A stretch of 64,000 nucleotides of DNA. Origin: Pirellulaceae bacterium. Its GTDB lineage: Bacteria; Planctomycetota; Planctomycetia; Pirellulales; Pirellulaceae. The DNA lies in assembly GCA_023382975.1 (NCBI GenBank), contig JAHDXO010000051.1, forward strand, positions 1 through 64,000, given 5' to 3'. Shown here piece after piece: positions 27,324 to 36,321 of the stretch (its first letter is position 1; each line of letters starts with the position of its first letter). Under the pieces are notes generated by a model that searched no databases, had not been told where the DNA came from, and saw only the letters and a program-made list of their open reading frames with translations. A program made the translations under genes and the position numbers.

Positions 27324-29390
27324 ATGAATACAGCAACCCGCATCCTGGTCTGCACCTTCTTCCTGGCTCAGCTTCCTCCGGCCAGCGGCGCTTCGCCCGC
27401 CAGGATTCCCGACAATCTGCCGCTCGACGCAGTGAAATGGACCGGCGGCTTCTGGCAGGACCGGATGCAGCGGCTGCGCGACATCCACCTGCCCGGCGTC
27501 CTGGACGGTTCGTTCATGTCCGTCGAGAATGGTTCCACCTTCCTGAACTTGCTCCGGGCCGCGAAACTAGAGGCAGGGGGCGCTCAGGGCAGCACCTGGA
27601 GCGACGGCGATTGCTACCTCGTGCTGGATACCGTGGCGCGGTTGCAGGCGCACCAGGCTGATGCGTACCTGAAGTCCAAGCTCGATGGCTGGGTCCCGAT
27701 CATCGCGCGGATCCAACTCGAGGACGGACTGGTGGACAGTTGGACGGTGCTCGGCGAGTTCGACGCCACGCACGGCAAGCCTTGGCGGTGGCAGATCAAG
27801 AAGGGCGACGGAGACGGCTTTCATGGCGCCCTGCACTACAACACGGGATCGCTTTACGCTTTCGCGTCCACCCTCCAGCGCGCCACCGGGGACGGCCGCG
27901 CACTGGCCATCGCCGACCGGGCGGTACGCCGGTTCATGGGCCGCAGCAACACCGTGGCGGGACCGATGCAATGGGCCGTTCCGGATCTCTACGCCCGCAG
28001 CGGCGACGACGGCCTGCTCGAGGCGCTGCGCCGCGCATCGGGCCAGAACTCGGTGTTCGGCCCCCCGCTGCGCCAGGCGGAGGAGATCTTCGGCCACAAC
28101 ACGCAGGCGGCTCATACGCTTCTCCGCGAGACGGCGTTTTGCGGACTGACCGGTGATGACGGACTGCGAAACGCCCTGCAGCGATTGGCCGAAAATCAAC
28201 TGACGAGAAAGACGTTTATCACCGGCGCGGTTGCTCACGTTCACCGCGGTCGCAGGCCGGAGCAGGTCGTCGGCGGCAGGACCTATCCCGAGGCGGACTA
28301 CAACGAAGCGGTGGGCCCGGCCTACGAGTTGCCGAACGACAGTGCCTACTGCGAAAGCTGCGGCCAGTGCCTGTTTGCGGAATGGTACTACCGCATGTTC
28401 CGCCTGACCGGCGAGGCAGTCTACATGGATGCCGTGGAGCGTGCGCTCTACAACACGGTGCCGGGCTGCGCCGATCTGGACCGCCCGAATTTCTTCTACT
28501 GCAACCCGCAGGAACAACTGCCCGGCTCCCAGCGGAGCCACACCAACGGCCCGGAATCCAAGTGGGAAGCCCACTACACTTGGCGGCGACAGTTCACGAA
28601 GAAGTCCGCCTGCTGTCCGCCGAAGGTGATGCGGGCACTCGCGATGTCGGTCGAAATGGCTTACAACGTCAACCGCGAAGGCCTGTGGGTGAACCTGTAT
28701 GGCGATAACGAGATTCGAGTCGCACTGCCGGCAGGAGGCACGCTCCACTGCCGTCAGACCAGCGTCTATCCCTGGGACGGCAAGGTGCGGCTCGTACTCC
28801 AGCAGGTCGAGTCCGCCAGTTCGTTTGGCATTTTCCTGCGTATCCCCGGCTGGGTGAATGGCCCTGTCCACATCGCGGTGAACGGCCAGGCGGTTGCGGG
28901 CGTTCCGTCTCGAAGCGCCCATCATGCCCTGCAGCGGAACTGGGAATCCGGCGACGTTGTGGAGCTGGAGTTGCCGATGCCGGTGCGCTACATGGCGGCG
29001 CATCCAGCCGTGGCGGACGCCCGCGGCAAAGTCGCGGTGATGCGCGGACCGCTGGTGTATTGCCTCGAGGGCGACGATGTGCCGTCGGACAGTGCGCTGG
29101 AGCATTTCCGCCTTCCCGCGGATGCGGAGCTGCAGCCTGCGGCCACGAAAGAACTGGGCGGCGTGATGAAACTGACGGGGACGCTGATCTGCGGCCCGAG
29201 CGCGCCGGCCATCGGCGACAAGCTGATCTGCGACGAGGCCGAGACGGCTCTTTACCGCACAGCGCGTTTCGCGGAGAGCGCGCCAATCCTCTCGCCGGGC
29301 GACCGACGAGTCAGCGTGAGCATGATTCCCTACTACGCGCGATTGAACCGCAAGAGCGATTACTTCCGCATCTGGCTGCCGGTCTACTGA
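27324..29390 (+). CDS. Second exported GH127 (DUF1680) enzyme
   Basis: A 688-residue GH127-type protein with a signal peptide (TRILVCTFFLAQLPPASGA). The zinc/nucleophile set is Glu344 and Cys346 in YCESCGQCL, and Cys430-Cys431 in KKSACCPPKV. The (alpha/alpha)6 barrel is followed by two beta-sandwich domains. It differs clearly from the copy at 4143-6497, so it is probably a separate subfamily rather than a recent duplicate. The start ATG at 27324 has only a weak ribosome site; translation may be coupled to the DUF4832 gene 47 bp upstream. It ends in a 7-bp overlap with the convergent TIR-STAND gene. Confidence 0.88.
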   Translation: MNTATRILVCTFFLAQLPPASGASPARIPDNLPLDAVKWTGGFWQDRMQRLRDIHLPGVLDGSFMSVENGSTFLNLLRAAKLEAGGAQGSTWSDGDCYLVLDTVARLQAHQADAYLKSKLDGWVPIIARIQLEDGLVDSWTVLGEFDATHGKPWRWQIKKGDGDGFHGALHYNTGSLYAFASTLQRATGDGRALAIADRAVRRFMGRSNTVAGPMQWAVPDLYARSGDDGLLEALRRASGQNSVFGPPLRQAEEIFGHNTQAAHTLLRETAFCGLTGDDGLRNALQRLAENQLTRKTFITGAVAHVHRGRRPEQVVGGRTYPEADYNEAVGPAYELPNDSAYCESCGQCLFAEWYYRMFRLTGEAVYMDAVERALYNTVPGCADLDRPNFFYCNPQEQLPGSQRSHTNGPESKWEAHYTWRRQFTKKSACCPPKVMRALAMSVEMAYNVNREGLWVNLYGDNEIRVALPAGGTLHCRQTSVYPWDGKVRLVLQQVESASSFGIFLRIPGWVNGPVHIAVNGQAVAGVPSRSAHHALQRNWESGDVVELELPMPVRYMAAHPAVADARGKVAVMRGPLVYCLEGDDVPSDSALEHFRLPADAELQPAATKELGGVMKLTGTLICGPSAPAIGDKLICDEAETALYRTARFAESAPILSPGDRRVSVSMIPYYARLNRKSDYFRIWLPVY

Positions 29391-32275
29391 AGAGAGGACG
29401 TTGACCGTTCGGCGAGGAGCGATTCGGCTTCGGCGTAGGCGGCGGCGTAGGTGTAGTCCGGGGGGCCGTCGCAGGTGGCGTGGCGGCGGGCTTCGGCGGC
29501 GTGGTGGCGGGCGGTGGGGAGGTCGCCGCGGGAGTGGGCGAGCTTGGCGAGTTCCAGGTGGGCGTCGGCGGCTTGCAGCACGTAGCCACTTCGGTCGGCG
29601 ATCAGCAGCGCCTCGTCGGCCAGCCGCCCCGCCTCGTCCGCTGCGCCCGTGGCCAAGCGGAGCCGCGCCAGGTCGATGAGGATGTCGGCTTCGTGATCCA
29701 CCGCGTTGATGCGGCGGGAGCGTTCCAGCGCCTCGTGCAGGTGGCGTTCGGCCTCGTCCGTCTGGCCCGCGACACGGTGCGCCGCGCCCAGCAGCCAGTG
29801 GGCGTCGACGTAGTCGCGTTCGACGGGGTGAATCGTGCGGGCCGTCTCGTCCGCCAGTTCCAGCGCGCGGCGGGCAGGGGAAAGCGCGGATTGCGAATCT
29901 GAGATCTGAGATTTCGAATTGGAAATTTCCGATTTCAAATCGCCCCCGCACGCCGCCTGCCGCAGCCGGAGCAATTCGCGCAGGGCACGGTAGGCTTCGT
30001 CCATGCACTGCCCCTGCACGTCCTTTGTCTTCACCCAGTAGTCGGTTGACGTTCGCAGTTCCGTTTCCGACTCGGCAAACGCGCCGCGGTAGGCCATCAG
30101 CCGGCCCAATTCCTGGTGCCCAACCGCCTCGCGGAACTCGTCCTTGATTTCCCGGCACAACGCGATGCGGCGGCGCAGGTTGGCCTCGGCGGCCCGCAGC
30201 GCGCCGATGGGAAGCTGCGCCATGGAGGCCACGTTTCCCAAGCCGATGGCGAGGTTGCTCTTGTTGCCCTGCTTCTCCCGGATGGCGATTTGCTGCTCGA
30301 ACAGCGGCACGGCGCGGCGGGGCTGGCCGCTGAGGCTGTAGGAGTTCGCCAGCGCGGCCAGCGTCCAGGCTTGGTCGCTTTCGTCTTTCAGCCGCGGCGG
30401 GCGGTCTTCGCCGTCGGAGAAGAGCGGACGCAGCAGGTCCGTGATCAACTGGTAGGCCCCGAGTTGGTAGTAGAGCGGCGTTGCCAATCGCTTGTAGAAG
30501 AGATCGCACGCCTCATCCAACTGCCCGGCGCGGACGGTGTGGTGGTAGAGTTCGATCACGGGGGCGAGGTCTTCCAACCGCGTCACCTTGTCCGGCTCCG
30601 GGACGGCGGCGAAGTAGTCGCGCAGCCGCGTGTGGGCCGCCGCCCGCTCGGGCGCGGCCAGCCGGTCGTAGGCGTACCGCCGCACGATCGGATGCAAATC
30701 GAAACGCCCCTCCCGCACTTCGTGATGTACCAACCCCCGCGCCACCAGGTCGCCCAGGTCGGAATCGAGGTCGCTCACAGAGGCGCGGAGGCGCCGAGGA
30801 GGCGATGATTCCTGAAGGTCTTTTCCTCTGCGCCTCGGTGCCTCTGTGCGAGTCCCCTCGTCCCCGATCGCCCGCAGTGTCTCGTAGGTCACCGGGCTGC
30901 GGAAGCAGGCGATGCGCCCGAGGAGCGTCTGCCGCGCGGGCGTCAGACTGCCGTAAGCTGCTTCCAGCACGTGATGCTGGCGCTGCACCAGGTCGCCGCT
31001 CACGTCCAACCGCTTCGCCGCGCCGATGTCGCCGGGCTGCCGCAAGTCGCGCGCGATCAAGCCCGCCAGCAGGCATAGGCTGAGCGGATGATAGCCGTAC
31101 GGCGCGCACGCCGTTTCGATCTCCGTGTGCGTCCCGCGGATGCCCTGGGCGTGAAAGTACGCCACGGCATCATCGGGCTGCATCTGCCGAAGCTGCTCCT
31201 CGCGCGCCCCGAGCAGCAGCCCGCCGCCGCGCGCCTCCAGAATCCGCGGACACAGCCGCGTGGTCAGCAGCACCTTGGACCGCAGCCGCGGCTGGAGGGC
31301 GACGTTGTACAGGAACAGGTCCGCCAGTGGCGAGATGCAGTCGCGGTCGGACGAAGCCGTGGGTCCAGCGTCGAGGGTCGAAGGCTGGAGGTCGTCGCCT
31401 TGGTAAGCGGCGTCAAGGCCGCTGAAGGCGCGCAGGACTCGCTCGAAGCCATCGAGGATCAGCAGCGTGCCGGGGGCTTGGAGCATTTGCAGGAGTGTCC
31501 CGACCACGGCCCTGGCGGACAGCTTCGTCGCGTCGAGTTGGCCGCCGCTCAGGTACTCGAGCGTCTCGACAAGAAAATGGTCGAAGCTGGCATCGCCCTC
31601 GTAGAAGCTCCACCAGACGACGCGCGGCCAGGCGTCGGGCGGCACGTCGTGCGTCAGCCAGTGCCAGACGAGGGCGCTCTTGCCAAAGCCGCCCAGCGCC
31701 CGGAGGCTCAACAGCGGCGGACCGCCGTCGGCGTTCAGCCAGCCGGCGAGCATCTTCCGCTCCGCGACGCGCCCGGTGAAATTCGGCGGCATCGGATACG
31801 GATGTGCCAGAAACCACCGCTCGCGTTCGGGCTCCTTCGGCGGCTCCGGTTCCGGCGGACGGCCCAACGCGGTCAAGAGCTGCCGCCACGCCAGCGTCTG
31901 ATCCGCCCCGTCCGTGAAGTCGATGTGGGTGAACGCACCGATGTACAGGGGCTTCTCGCAGGGTGCCTTCAGCAGCGGCAGCAACCGCAGATCGCGATTG
32001 GCCGGGCTCAGCGTCTGGAGCATGATGGCTTCCAGGTCGCACCATTGGCTGGCGATGTATTCCGGCGTCAGCACGAGCAGCGTCTTCGGGCACTCCATGA
32101 CGCCGCGGGCCATCTCCTTGATGCTCGGCGCTCCGCGGGTGAAATCGCGGTAGTCAATAAACGCCTTCAGCCCCGCCTGCTCGATTCGCGGCAGCAGCTC
32201 GCCGCGCACCCAGTCCTTGTCCTGGCTGCTGTACGAGATGAAGACGTCGAACTCGAACGGTTTCTTGCCTGGCAT
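29384..32275 (-). CDS. TIR-STAND NTPase-TPR protein, putative immune sensor
   Basis: A 963-residue protein with three parts. A TIR domain (residues 8-135) has FDVFISYSSQDKDWV and the likely NADase glutamate Glu82 in SQWCDLEA. A STAND-type NTPase follows, with Walker A GGFGKS (195-200), Walker B LLILDG (271-276) and the sensor KVLLTTR. The C-terminal 450 residues are tetratricopeptide-like repeats. Bacterial TIR-STAND proteins often detect phage and then deplete NAD; that role is inferred here. ATG 32275 has GGGAGGCGG upstream. Two repeat elements (29888-29941 and 30776-30848) are embedded in-frame. The promoter lies in the tandem-repeat region upstream. Confidence 0.85.
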   Translation of the reverse strand: MPGKKPFEFDVFISYSSQDKDWVRGELLPRIEQAGLKAFIDYRDFTRGAPSIKEMARGVMECPKTLLVLTPEYIASQWCDLEAIMLQTLSPANRDLRLLPLLKAPCEKPLYIGAFTHIDFTDGADQTLAWRQLLTALGRPPEPEPPKEPERERWFLAHPYPMPPNFTGRVAERKMLAGWLNADGGPPLLSLRALGGFGKSALVWHWLTHDVPPDAWPRVVWWSFYEGDASFDHFLVETLEYLSGGQLDATKLSARAVVGTLLQMLQAPGTLLILDGFERVLRAFSGLDAAYQGDDLQPSTLDAGPTASSDRDCISPLADLFLYNVALQPRLRSKVLLTTRLCPRILEARGGGLLLGAREEQLRQMQPDDAVAYFHAQGIRGTHTEIETACAPYGYHPLSLCLLAGLIARDLRQPGDIGAAKRLDVSGDLVQRQHHVLEAAYGSLTPARQTLLGRIACFRSPVTYETLRAIGDEGTRTEAPRRRGKDLQESSPPRRLRASVSDLDSDLGDLVARGLVHHEVREGRFDLHPIVRRYAYDRLAAPERAAAHTRLRDYFAAVPEPDKVTRLEDLAPVIELYHHTVRAGQLDEACDLFYKRLATPLYYQLGAYQLITDLLRPLFSDGEDRPPRLKDESDQAWTLAALANSYSLSGQPRRAVPLFEQQIAIREKQGNKSNLAIGLGNVASMAQLPIGALRAAEANLRRRIALCREIKDEFREAVGHQELGRLMAYRGAFAESETELRTSTDYWVKTKDVQGQCMDEAYRALRELLRLRQAACGGDLKSEISNSKSQISDSQSALSPARRALELADETARTIHPVERDYVDAHWLLGAAHRVAGQTDEAERHLHEALERSRRINAVDHEADILIDLARLRLATGAADEAGRLADEALLIADRSGYVLQAADAHLELAKLAHSRGDLPTARHHAAEARRHATCDGPPDYTYAAAYAEAESLLAERSTSSLQ
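29888..29941 (-). repeat. In-frame dispersed repeat inside the TIR-STAND gene
   Basis: An AT-rich stretch of repeated gatctgagattt-type words, read as DLKSEISNSKSQISDSQSAL between two TPR units. The same word family occurs at 45006-45060 in another STAND gene. It has the look of an intergenic repeat that was inserted without breaking the frame. Confidence 0.6.
30776..30848 (-). repeat. In-frame palindromic repeat inside the TIR-STAND gene
   Basis: Seventy-three bases with inverted ends (CACAGAGGC ... GCCTCTGTG). It encodes a low-complexity Arg/Pro/Ser insert (TEAPRRRGKDLQESSPPRRL) between the winged-helix part of the NTPase and the rest of the protein. Such CACAGAGG...CCTCTGTG hairpins are normally intergenic. 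Confidence 0.65.
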
Positions 32276-32320
32276 GGACCGCCTCCCGATGGGACACTTT
32301 ATACCCACGTCCCGGTGGCG

Positions 32321-33295
32321 TTGTCGAGTCGGCAATCGGCCCGGCGGCGGACGGACCCGCGTTCGGCGCCCGCGGGCCACTTATGCTGTGCGCGGGGCTC
32401 TGACCCTGCACTGGCTCTGGTCGATAGGTCTCCAAGGATCGGGACTCCTGATCTGGCCGGAAGATGCGCTGAACCTAGAACGCAGAGGAACGAAGAGCGC
32501 AAAGGACGAATTCTCTGCGCTCTCTGCTTCTTTGCGTTCTTATGGGTATCACTTGATTCGCCCGCCGCTGCGAGCGATTTGCCCGAGTTCCTCATTTTCC
32601 TGGTTGCGGATCAGGAGAACAGAACGACCTGGGAGACCTACGGTCGGTCGAGTCAGCAAGCGTCCCAGGACCCGCGTTCGGCGCCCGCGGGCCACTCTTG
32701 CTGTGCGCGGGTCTCCGACCCTGCACTGGCTCCGACCGATAGGTCTCCAAGGATCGGGACTCCTGATCCGGCCGGAAGATGCGCTGAACCTAGAACGCAG
32801 AGGAACGAAGAGCGCAAAGGACGAATTCTCTGCGCTCTCTGCTTCTTTGCGTTCTTATGGGCATCACTTGATTCGCCGGCCGCTGTGAGCGACTTGCTCG
32901 AGTTCCTCATTTCTTCTGGTTGCGGATCAGGAGTCCTGAACGACCTGGGAGACGTACGGTCGGTCGAGTCGGCAAGCGGCCCAGGACCCGCGTTCGGCGC
33001 CCGCGGGCCACTTTTGCTGTGCGCGGGGCTCCGACCCTGCACTGGCTCCGACCGATAGGTCTCCAAGGATCGGGACTCCTGATCCGGCCGGAAGATGCGC
33101 TGAACCTAGAACGCAGAGGAACGAAGAGCGCAAAGGACGAATTCTCTGCGCTCTCTGCTTCTTTGCGTTCTTATGGGTATCACTTGATTCGCCGGCCGCT
33201 GTGAGCGACTTGCTCGAGTTCCCCATTTCTTCTGGTTGCGGATCAGGAGTTCTGAACGACCCGGGAGACCTGCGGTCTGCCGACTCGGCAAGGTC
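32321..33295. repeat. Three-copy tandem repeat, period about 315 bp
   Basis: Three near-identical units start with ggtctccaaggatcggga at 32427, 32742 and 33058 (spacing 315 and 316). The 5' edge of the first and 3' edge of the third are less well conserved. Each unit contains an inner hairpin built of cgcagagg/ctctgcg words. It carries long open frames on both strands because of its length periodicity (315 is a multiple of 3), but none looks like a real protein. It fills the gap between the TIR-STAND and DUF4832 genes. Confidence 0.9.
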
Positions 33296-33329
33296 GGGAG
33301 ACCTTCGCCGAGCGAGTCGGCTTCCCCGC

Positions 33330-34850
33330 CTAGCGGCCAATCGCTTCCGCGGACACGGATACCGTGCCCACACGGTAATAGCCGTCGGGATCTCGCGCCG
33401 ACGCTTTGAGCGCAAACTCCACCGGACGCTCTTTCCCCGCGGCGGCGTCAAAGAGACCGATGGCCAACTGGTATTGGCCTGGCTGGAGAGCGGCTGGCAG
33501 AGGCAACTCGAGCCGCAGGACAATCGGCTTGCCCGGCAGCCACGACTTCTCGGCCTTGCCGGCAACATGCACCCAGTTCGTGCCTCCGCCGGAAAGCTTC
33601 ACCCGCAGTTCGTAGGGCGCATAGGGCGGAGCCACCCCGCGGTTTTCGATCGTCAAGGTCAAGGGCACGGCAGCACCGGCCACCAGGTTGTCCGGAGTTT
33701 CGAGTGCCGTCGGGAAGAGCCAATAGCCGCACTTGTTCAACAACTCCTCGGTCAGTTCCGGATTGTCGGTTAACCACTGGCGCGCGTCGCCGTGGTAGCC
33801 GATGTAAGTGGCGTGCAGCAACTCGAGCGCGCCGCGGAAGAAGTCCGGACCTTTCTTGCCCTTGCCGAACCTGGCCGCGGAGGAATCGGGCAGCGCTGCC
33901 CAATTCCCAAGGCGTTTCACCGTGCCGTAGTGTTCCAGCTCGAACACGGTCGGAGTCCGTGGATAGGCATCCGCGAAAAATTCGGGGCTGCGCACCGTGA
34001 AGCGGTCGCTCGTGCCGGCGAAGTAGCCGTCCACCATGATGCTGTCGTCGCGGTAGCTGATGCCGTTGCTCAGAATGTGCTGGTGCAGACTCGCGCGCTC
34101 GGCCGGATCGTTCAACGCGTGGACGTAGTCATCCGAGATGACGAGCTGGGTGCGTTGGAAATGCTTCAGGTGAAGGTCGACGTGCTCTTTCCGCACGGCG
34201 AAGGACAAGTCCTTCCGGCTGCCGGCCCAGCAATGGCCCTCGCCCCAGTCGCCGATGCTGCCGATGTCGAGATAGCGCAGCCACGGCTTCGTGTCATAAC
34301 GGGCCGCCAGCGCCGCGAGGAACCGGTCCAGCTTGGCGAGGAAGACGGGGTCGTCGAACGCGGGTTCCCACGGTCCCTCCGGCCCGGTCGGTTGGCCCAT
34401 GCGGTAATGTCCGCCTTGCGCGCCGGCTTCCATCACCCAGCGCGGCGTCGCGAACTGCTGCTCGATCCGGTCCGTGCTGGTTTCCTTGCAACTAATGCGC
34501 AGCGCGATGCCCAGCCCGTGCGCGGTCCACTTCTCGATGATGCGATCGATGACCGCCCAATCAAACTGGCCTTCCTTCGGTTCCAGGTAGGCCCACGCCA
34601 ACCGGATGTAGAGATGATCCATGCCGGGGAAATCCAACAAGTCCGCGTCGCGGGCGATCTGGTACTTGTCGGGATGATTGTCGGGGAAGTGGTGATACCA
34701 GCCCTTGTGAGGATTGATCAGGACGCGCGTCGCATCGTGCAACGGAGTGAGGTCGCGGACGCCTCGTGCCGGAGGCGACGCTTCGGCGGCGTGGAGCGCG
34801 GCCAACGGCGCGAGCAGCAGGGTGGTCAAGAGTGGAAGGCTGGGGTTCAT
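33330..34850 (-). CDS. Second exported DUF4832 family glycosidase-like protein
   Basis: A 506-residue paralogue of the protein at 25858-27276. A signal peptide (LLTTLLLAPLAALHAAEA) is followed by the TIM-barrel-like part (LINPHKGWYHHFPDN, LRYLDIGSIGDWGEGH) and the DUF4832 beta domain (TIENRGVAPPYAPYELRVKL, LELPLPAALQPGQYQLAIG). Glutamates in DWGEGH and FELEHYG are possible catalytic residues, but this is unproven. ATG 34850 has a weak GAAAGCG upstream; coupling to the GH5-like gene 17 bp upstream is likely. Last gene of a four-gene polysaccharide operon. Confidence 0.82.
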   Translation of the reverse strand: MNPSLPLLTTLLLAPLAALHAAEASPPARGVRDLTPLHDATRVLINPHKGWYHHFPDNHPDKYQIARDADLLDFPGMDHLYIRLAWAYLEPKEGQFDWAVIDRIIEKWTAHGLGIALRISCKETSTDRIEQQFATPRWVMEAGAQGGHYRMGQPTGPEGPWEPAFDDPVFLAKLDRFLAALAARYDTKPWLRYLDIGSIGDWGEGHCWAGSRKDLSFAVRKEHVDLHLKHFQRTQLVISDDYVHALNDPAERASLHQHILSNGISYRDDSIMVDGYFAGTSDRFTVRSPEFFADAYPRTPTVFELEHYGTVKRLGNWAALPDSSAARFGKGKKGPDFFRGALELLHATYIGYHGDARQWLTDNPELTEELLNKCGYWLFPTALETPDNLVAGAAVPLTLTIENRGVAPPYAPYELRVKLSGGGTNWVHVAGKAEKSWLPGKPIVLRLELPLPAALQPGQYQLAIGLFDAAAGKERPVEFALKASARDPDGYYRVGTVSVSAEAIGR

Positions 34851-34867
34851 GTTGATCGCTTTCGTTA

Positions 34868-36262
34868 TTAGTTGCTTGGGCTCGGATCGGCGTTCGTTTC
34901 GAAATCTCCCATCTTCTGAACAAATAGGGTCCAGTTGGTTGCGGCATGGTGCAGACGCGGCTGCTCGAAGCAGTCGTAGGTCCAATACAGCATGCCGTTG
35001 ACACGTTCCCTGATCGCCAGGTCGCGAACGCGAACCATGCTCTGGACCGATTCCTCGAACGTCTTCTCGACGAAGTCAAAGGCGCCGAACTCGCCCATGA
35101 TGATCGGCTTCGTCCTTCGCACCTCGGCCATTTCCGGCGTGAAGAAACCCGTCGATCCCAGATTGAGCCGGAAGGCGTCCTCCACCGACTCGTTGGCACT
35201 GGTGCGGTAAAAATGGACATCCAGGAAATCGAGCCGGCCTTGGCCAAGGGTGGTCAGGGTGGGCGGATACCGCTGGTCGCCCTTCTTTCCGGGCCATAGA
35301 CCGGCGTGCTGCGTTGGATTCATGCCGACGGCACGGGGGACGAAGACGCCCTCGGCCACGAGCATCTCGGCATCGATCGCCTTCACTGCCTGGACGATGC
35401 GGTCGTGGTAGTGGTGATAGCCTTCCTCCATCATCGCCTGACGCTCCTCGGTCTTCGCCAGGTCGTAGCTCTTCCCGTTCGCTGCCTGCAACACCCCGGA
35501 TGTCTCCGTGAATGGCCACTGGTCAGCGAGCAGGTAGGCCTCGTTCTGGCATTGCAGGCCGAGCAACGTGGGCAACACGGCGGGCTCCTTGTTCTTGATG
35601 TAAGACAGGAACGAGGTGACAAGCTCAACACGCGCGGCCACGCCCTCTTCGGTCAGGACATTGACGTTCTTGTTGTAACCCTTGCCCCGAACGCGGTCGC
35701 GGTAGTAGGCGTTCAACGGAAGCTCGCCATCGCCGAAGGTTGGCAACACGCGGATGCGGTGTCGAGTGGCCCGCCGCAGGAAATCGAGCACGTTCTCCAG
35801 GTAGGGCTCGTAGAGAGCCTTGGTCGTGTCGTAGTCGCCGGCAATTCCCGGATTGACCCTGCTGCGCCCGATGATGAACACCCGAACCGTGTTGTAGCCG
35901 GCCTGGCTCAGCGCGCTGAACATGGCCTCGGCCCGGTCCGGATCGTAGTGTGCCCTGGTGTTCCTGGTGTCCGCGTCGAACGTCGCATGATCGCCGCCGC
36001 TGGCACCGTCGGCCGCACGGAGGCGGATGTAGTTGAACCCCTTGGCAAAGAAGAGAGACTGGGAATCCTTCAGAACGAACTGCGCCTCGTTCTCGCCTCG
36101 CCGAATCCCGATCCGCTCCAGTGGTTCAAGCTTGTCCTGTGCGGACAACGCTCCCGAATGGACAAGACCAATGCTCAGGCCTGCCAGCAACAAGGTTCCG
36201 CGGAGTCGAAACAACGAAAATGTCGGTTGATCCTTCTTGGCCAATTTTATGCCCTCCAGCAT
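34868..36262 (-). CDS. Exported GH5-like (clan A) glycosidase
   Basis: A 464-residue TIM-barrel glycosidase. The signal peptide (LRGTLLLAGLSIGLVHSGALSAQ) ends near residue 42. The probable acid/base Glu241 lies in LGLQCQNEAYL and the nucleophile Glu391 in PIIMGEFGAFDF, the clan A pattern seen in cellulases and mannanases. The precise family is uncertain and the substrate unknown. The start at 36262 (MLEGIKLAKK) has GAGGG very close and GAAGG nine bases upstream. Sixty bp after the GH67-like gene on the same strand. Confidence 0.78.
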   Translation of the reverse strand: MLEGIKLAKKDQPTFSLFRLRGTLLLAGLSIGLVHSGALSAQDKLEPLERIGIRRGENEAQFVLKDSQSLFFAKGFNYIRLRAADGASGGDHATFDADTRNTRAHYDPDRAEAMFSALSQAGYNTVRVFIIGRSRVNPGIAGDYDTTKALYEPYLENVLDFLRRATRHRIRVLPTFGDGELPLNAYYRDRVRGKGYNKNVNVLTEEGVAARVELVTSFLSYIKNKEPAVLPTLLGLQCQNEAYLLADQWPFTETSGVLQAANGKSYDLAKTEERQAMMEEGYHHYHDRIVQAVKAIDAEMLVAEGVFVPRAVGMNPTQHAGLWPGKKGDQRYPPTLTTLGQGRLDFLDVHFYRTSANESVEDAFRLNLGSTGFFTPEMAEVRRTKPIIMGEFGAFDFVEKTFEESVQSMVRVRDLAIRERVNGMLYWTYDCFEQPRLHHAATNWTLFVQKMGDFETNADPSPSN

Positions 36263-36321
36263 GCCCTCGAAGCCTTCCGCCTCCGGATCCACAGGGGGAT
36301 CAAAACCGGAGACACGGGACG

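Noticed and set aside
27567..30509. 980-codon minus-strand open frame across the second GH127 gene and the TIR-STAND 3' half
   Set aside because: Antisense or out of frame to two clear genes; Arg/Ala-rich shadow typical of GC-rich DNA.
31088..33058. Long plus-strand open frame over the TIR-STAND gene start and the tandem repeat
   Set aside because: It is antisense to a well-supported gene, and its second half only repeats because the 315-bp unit is a multiple of three. Composition is not protein-like.
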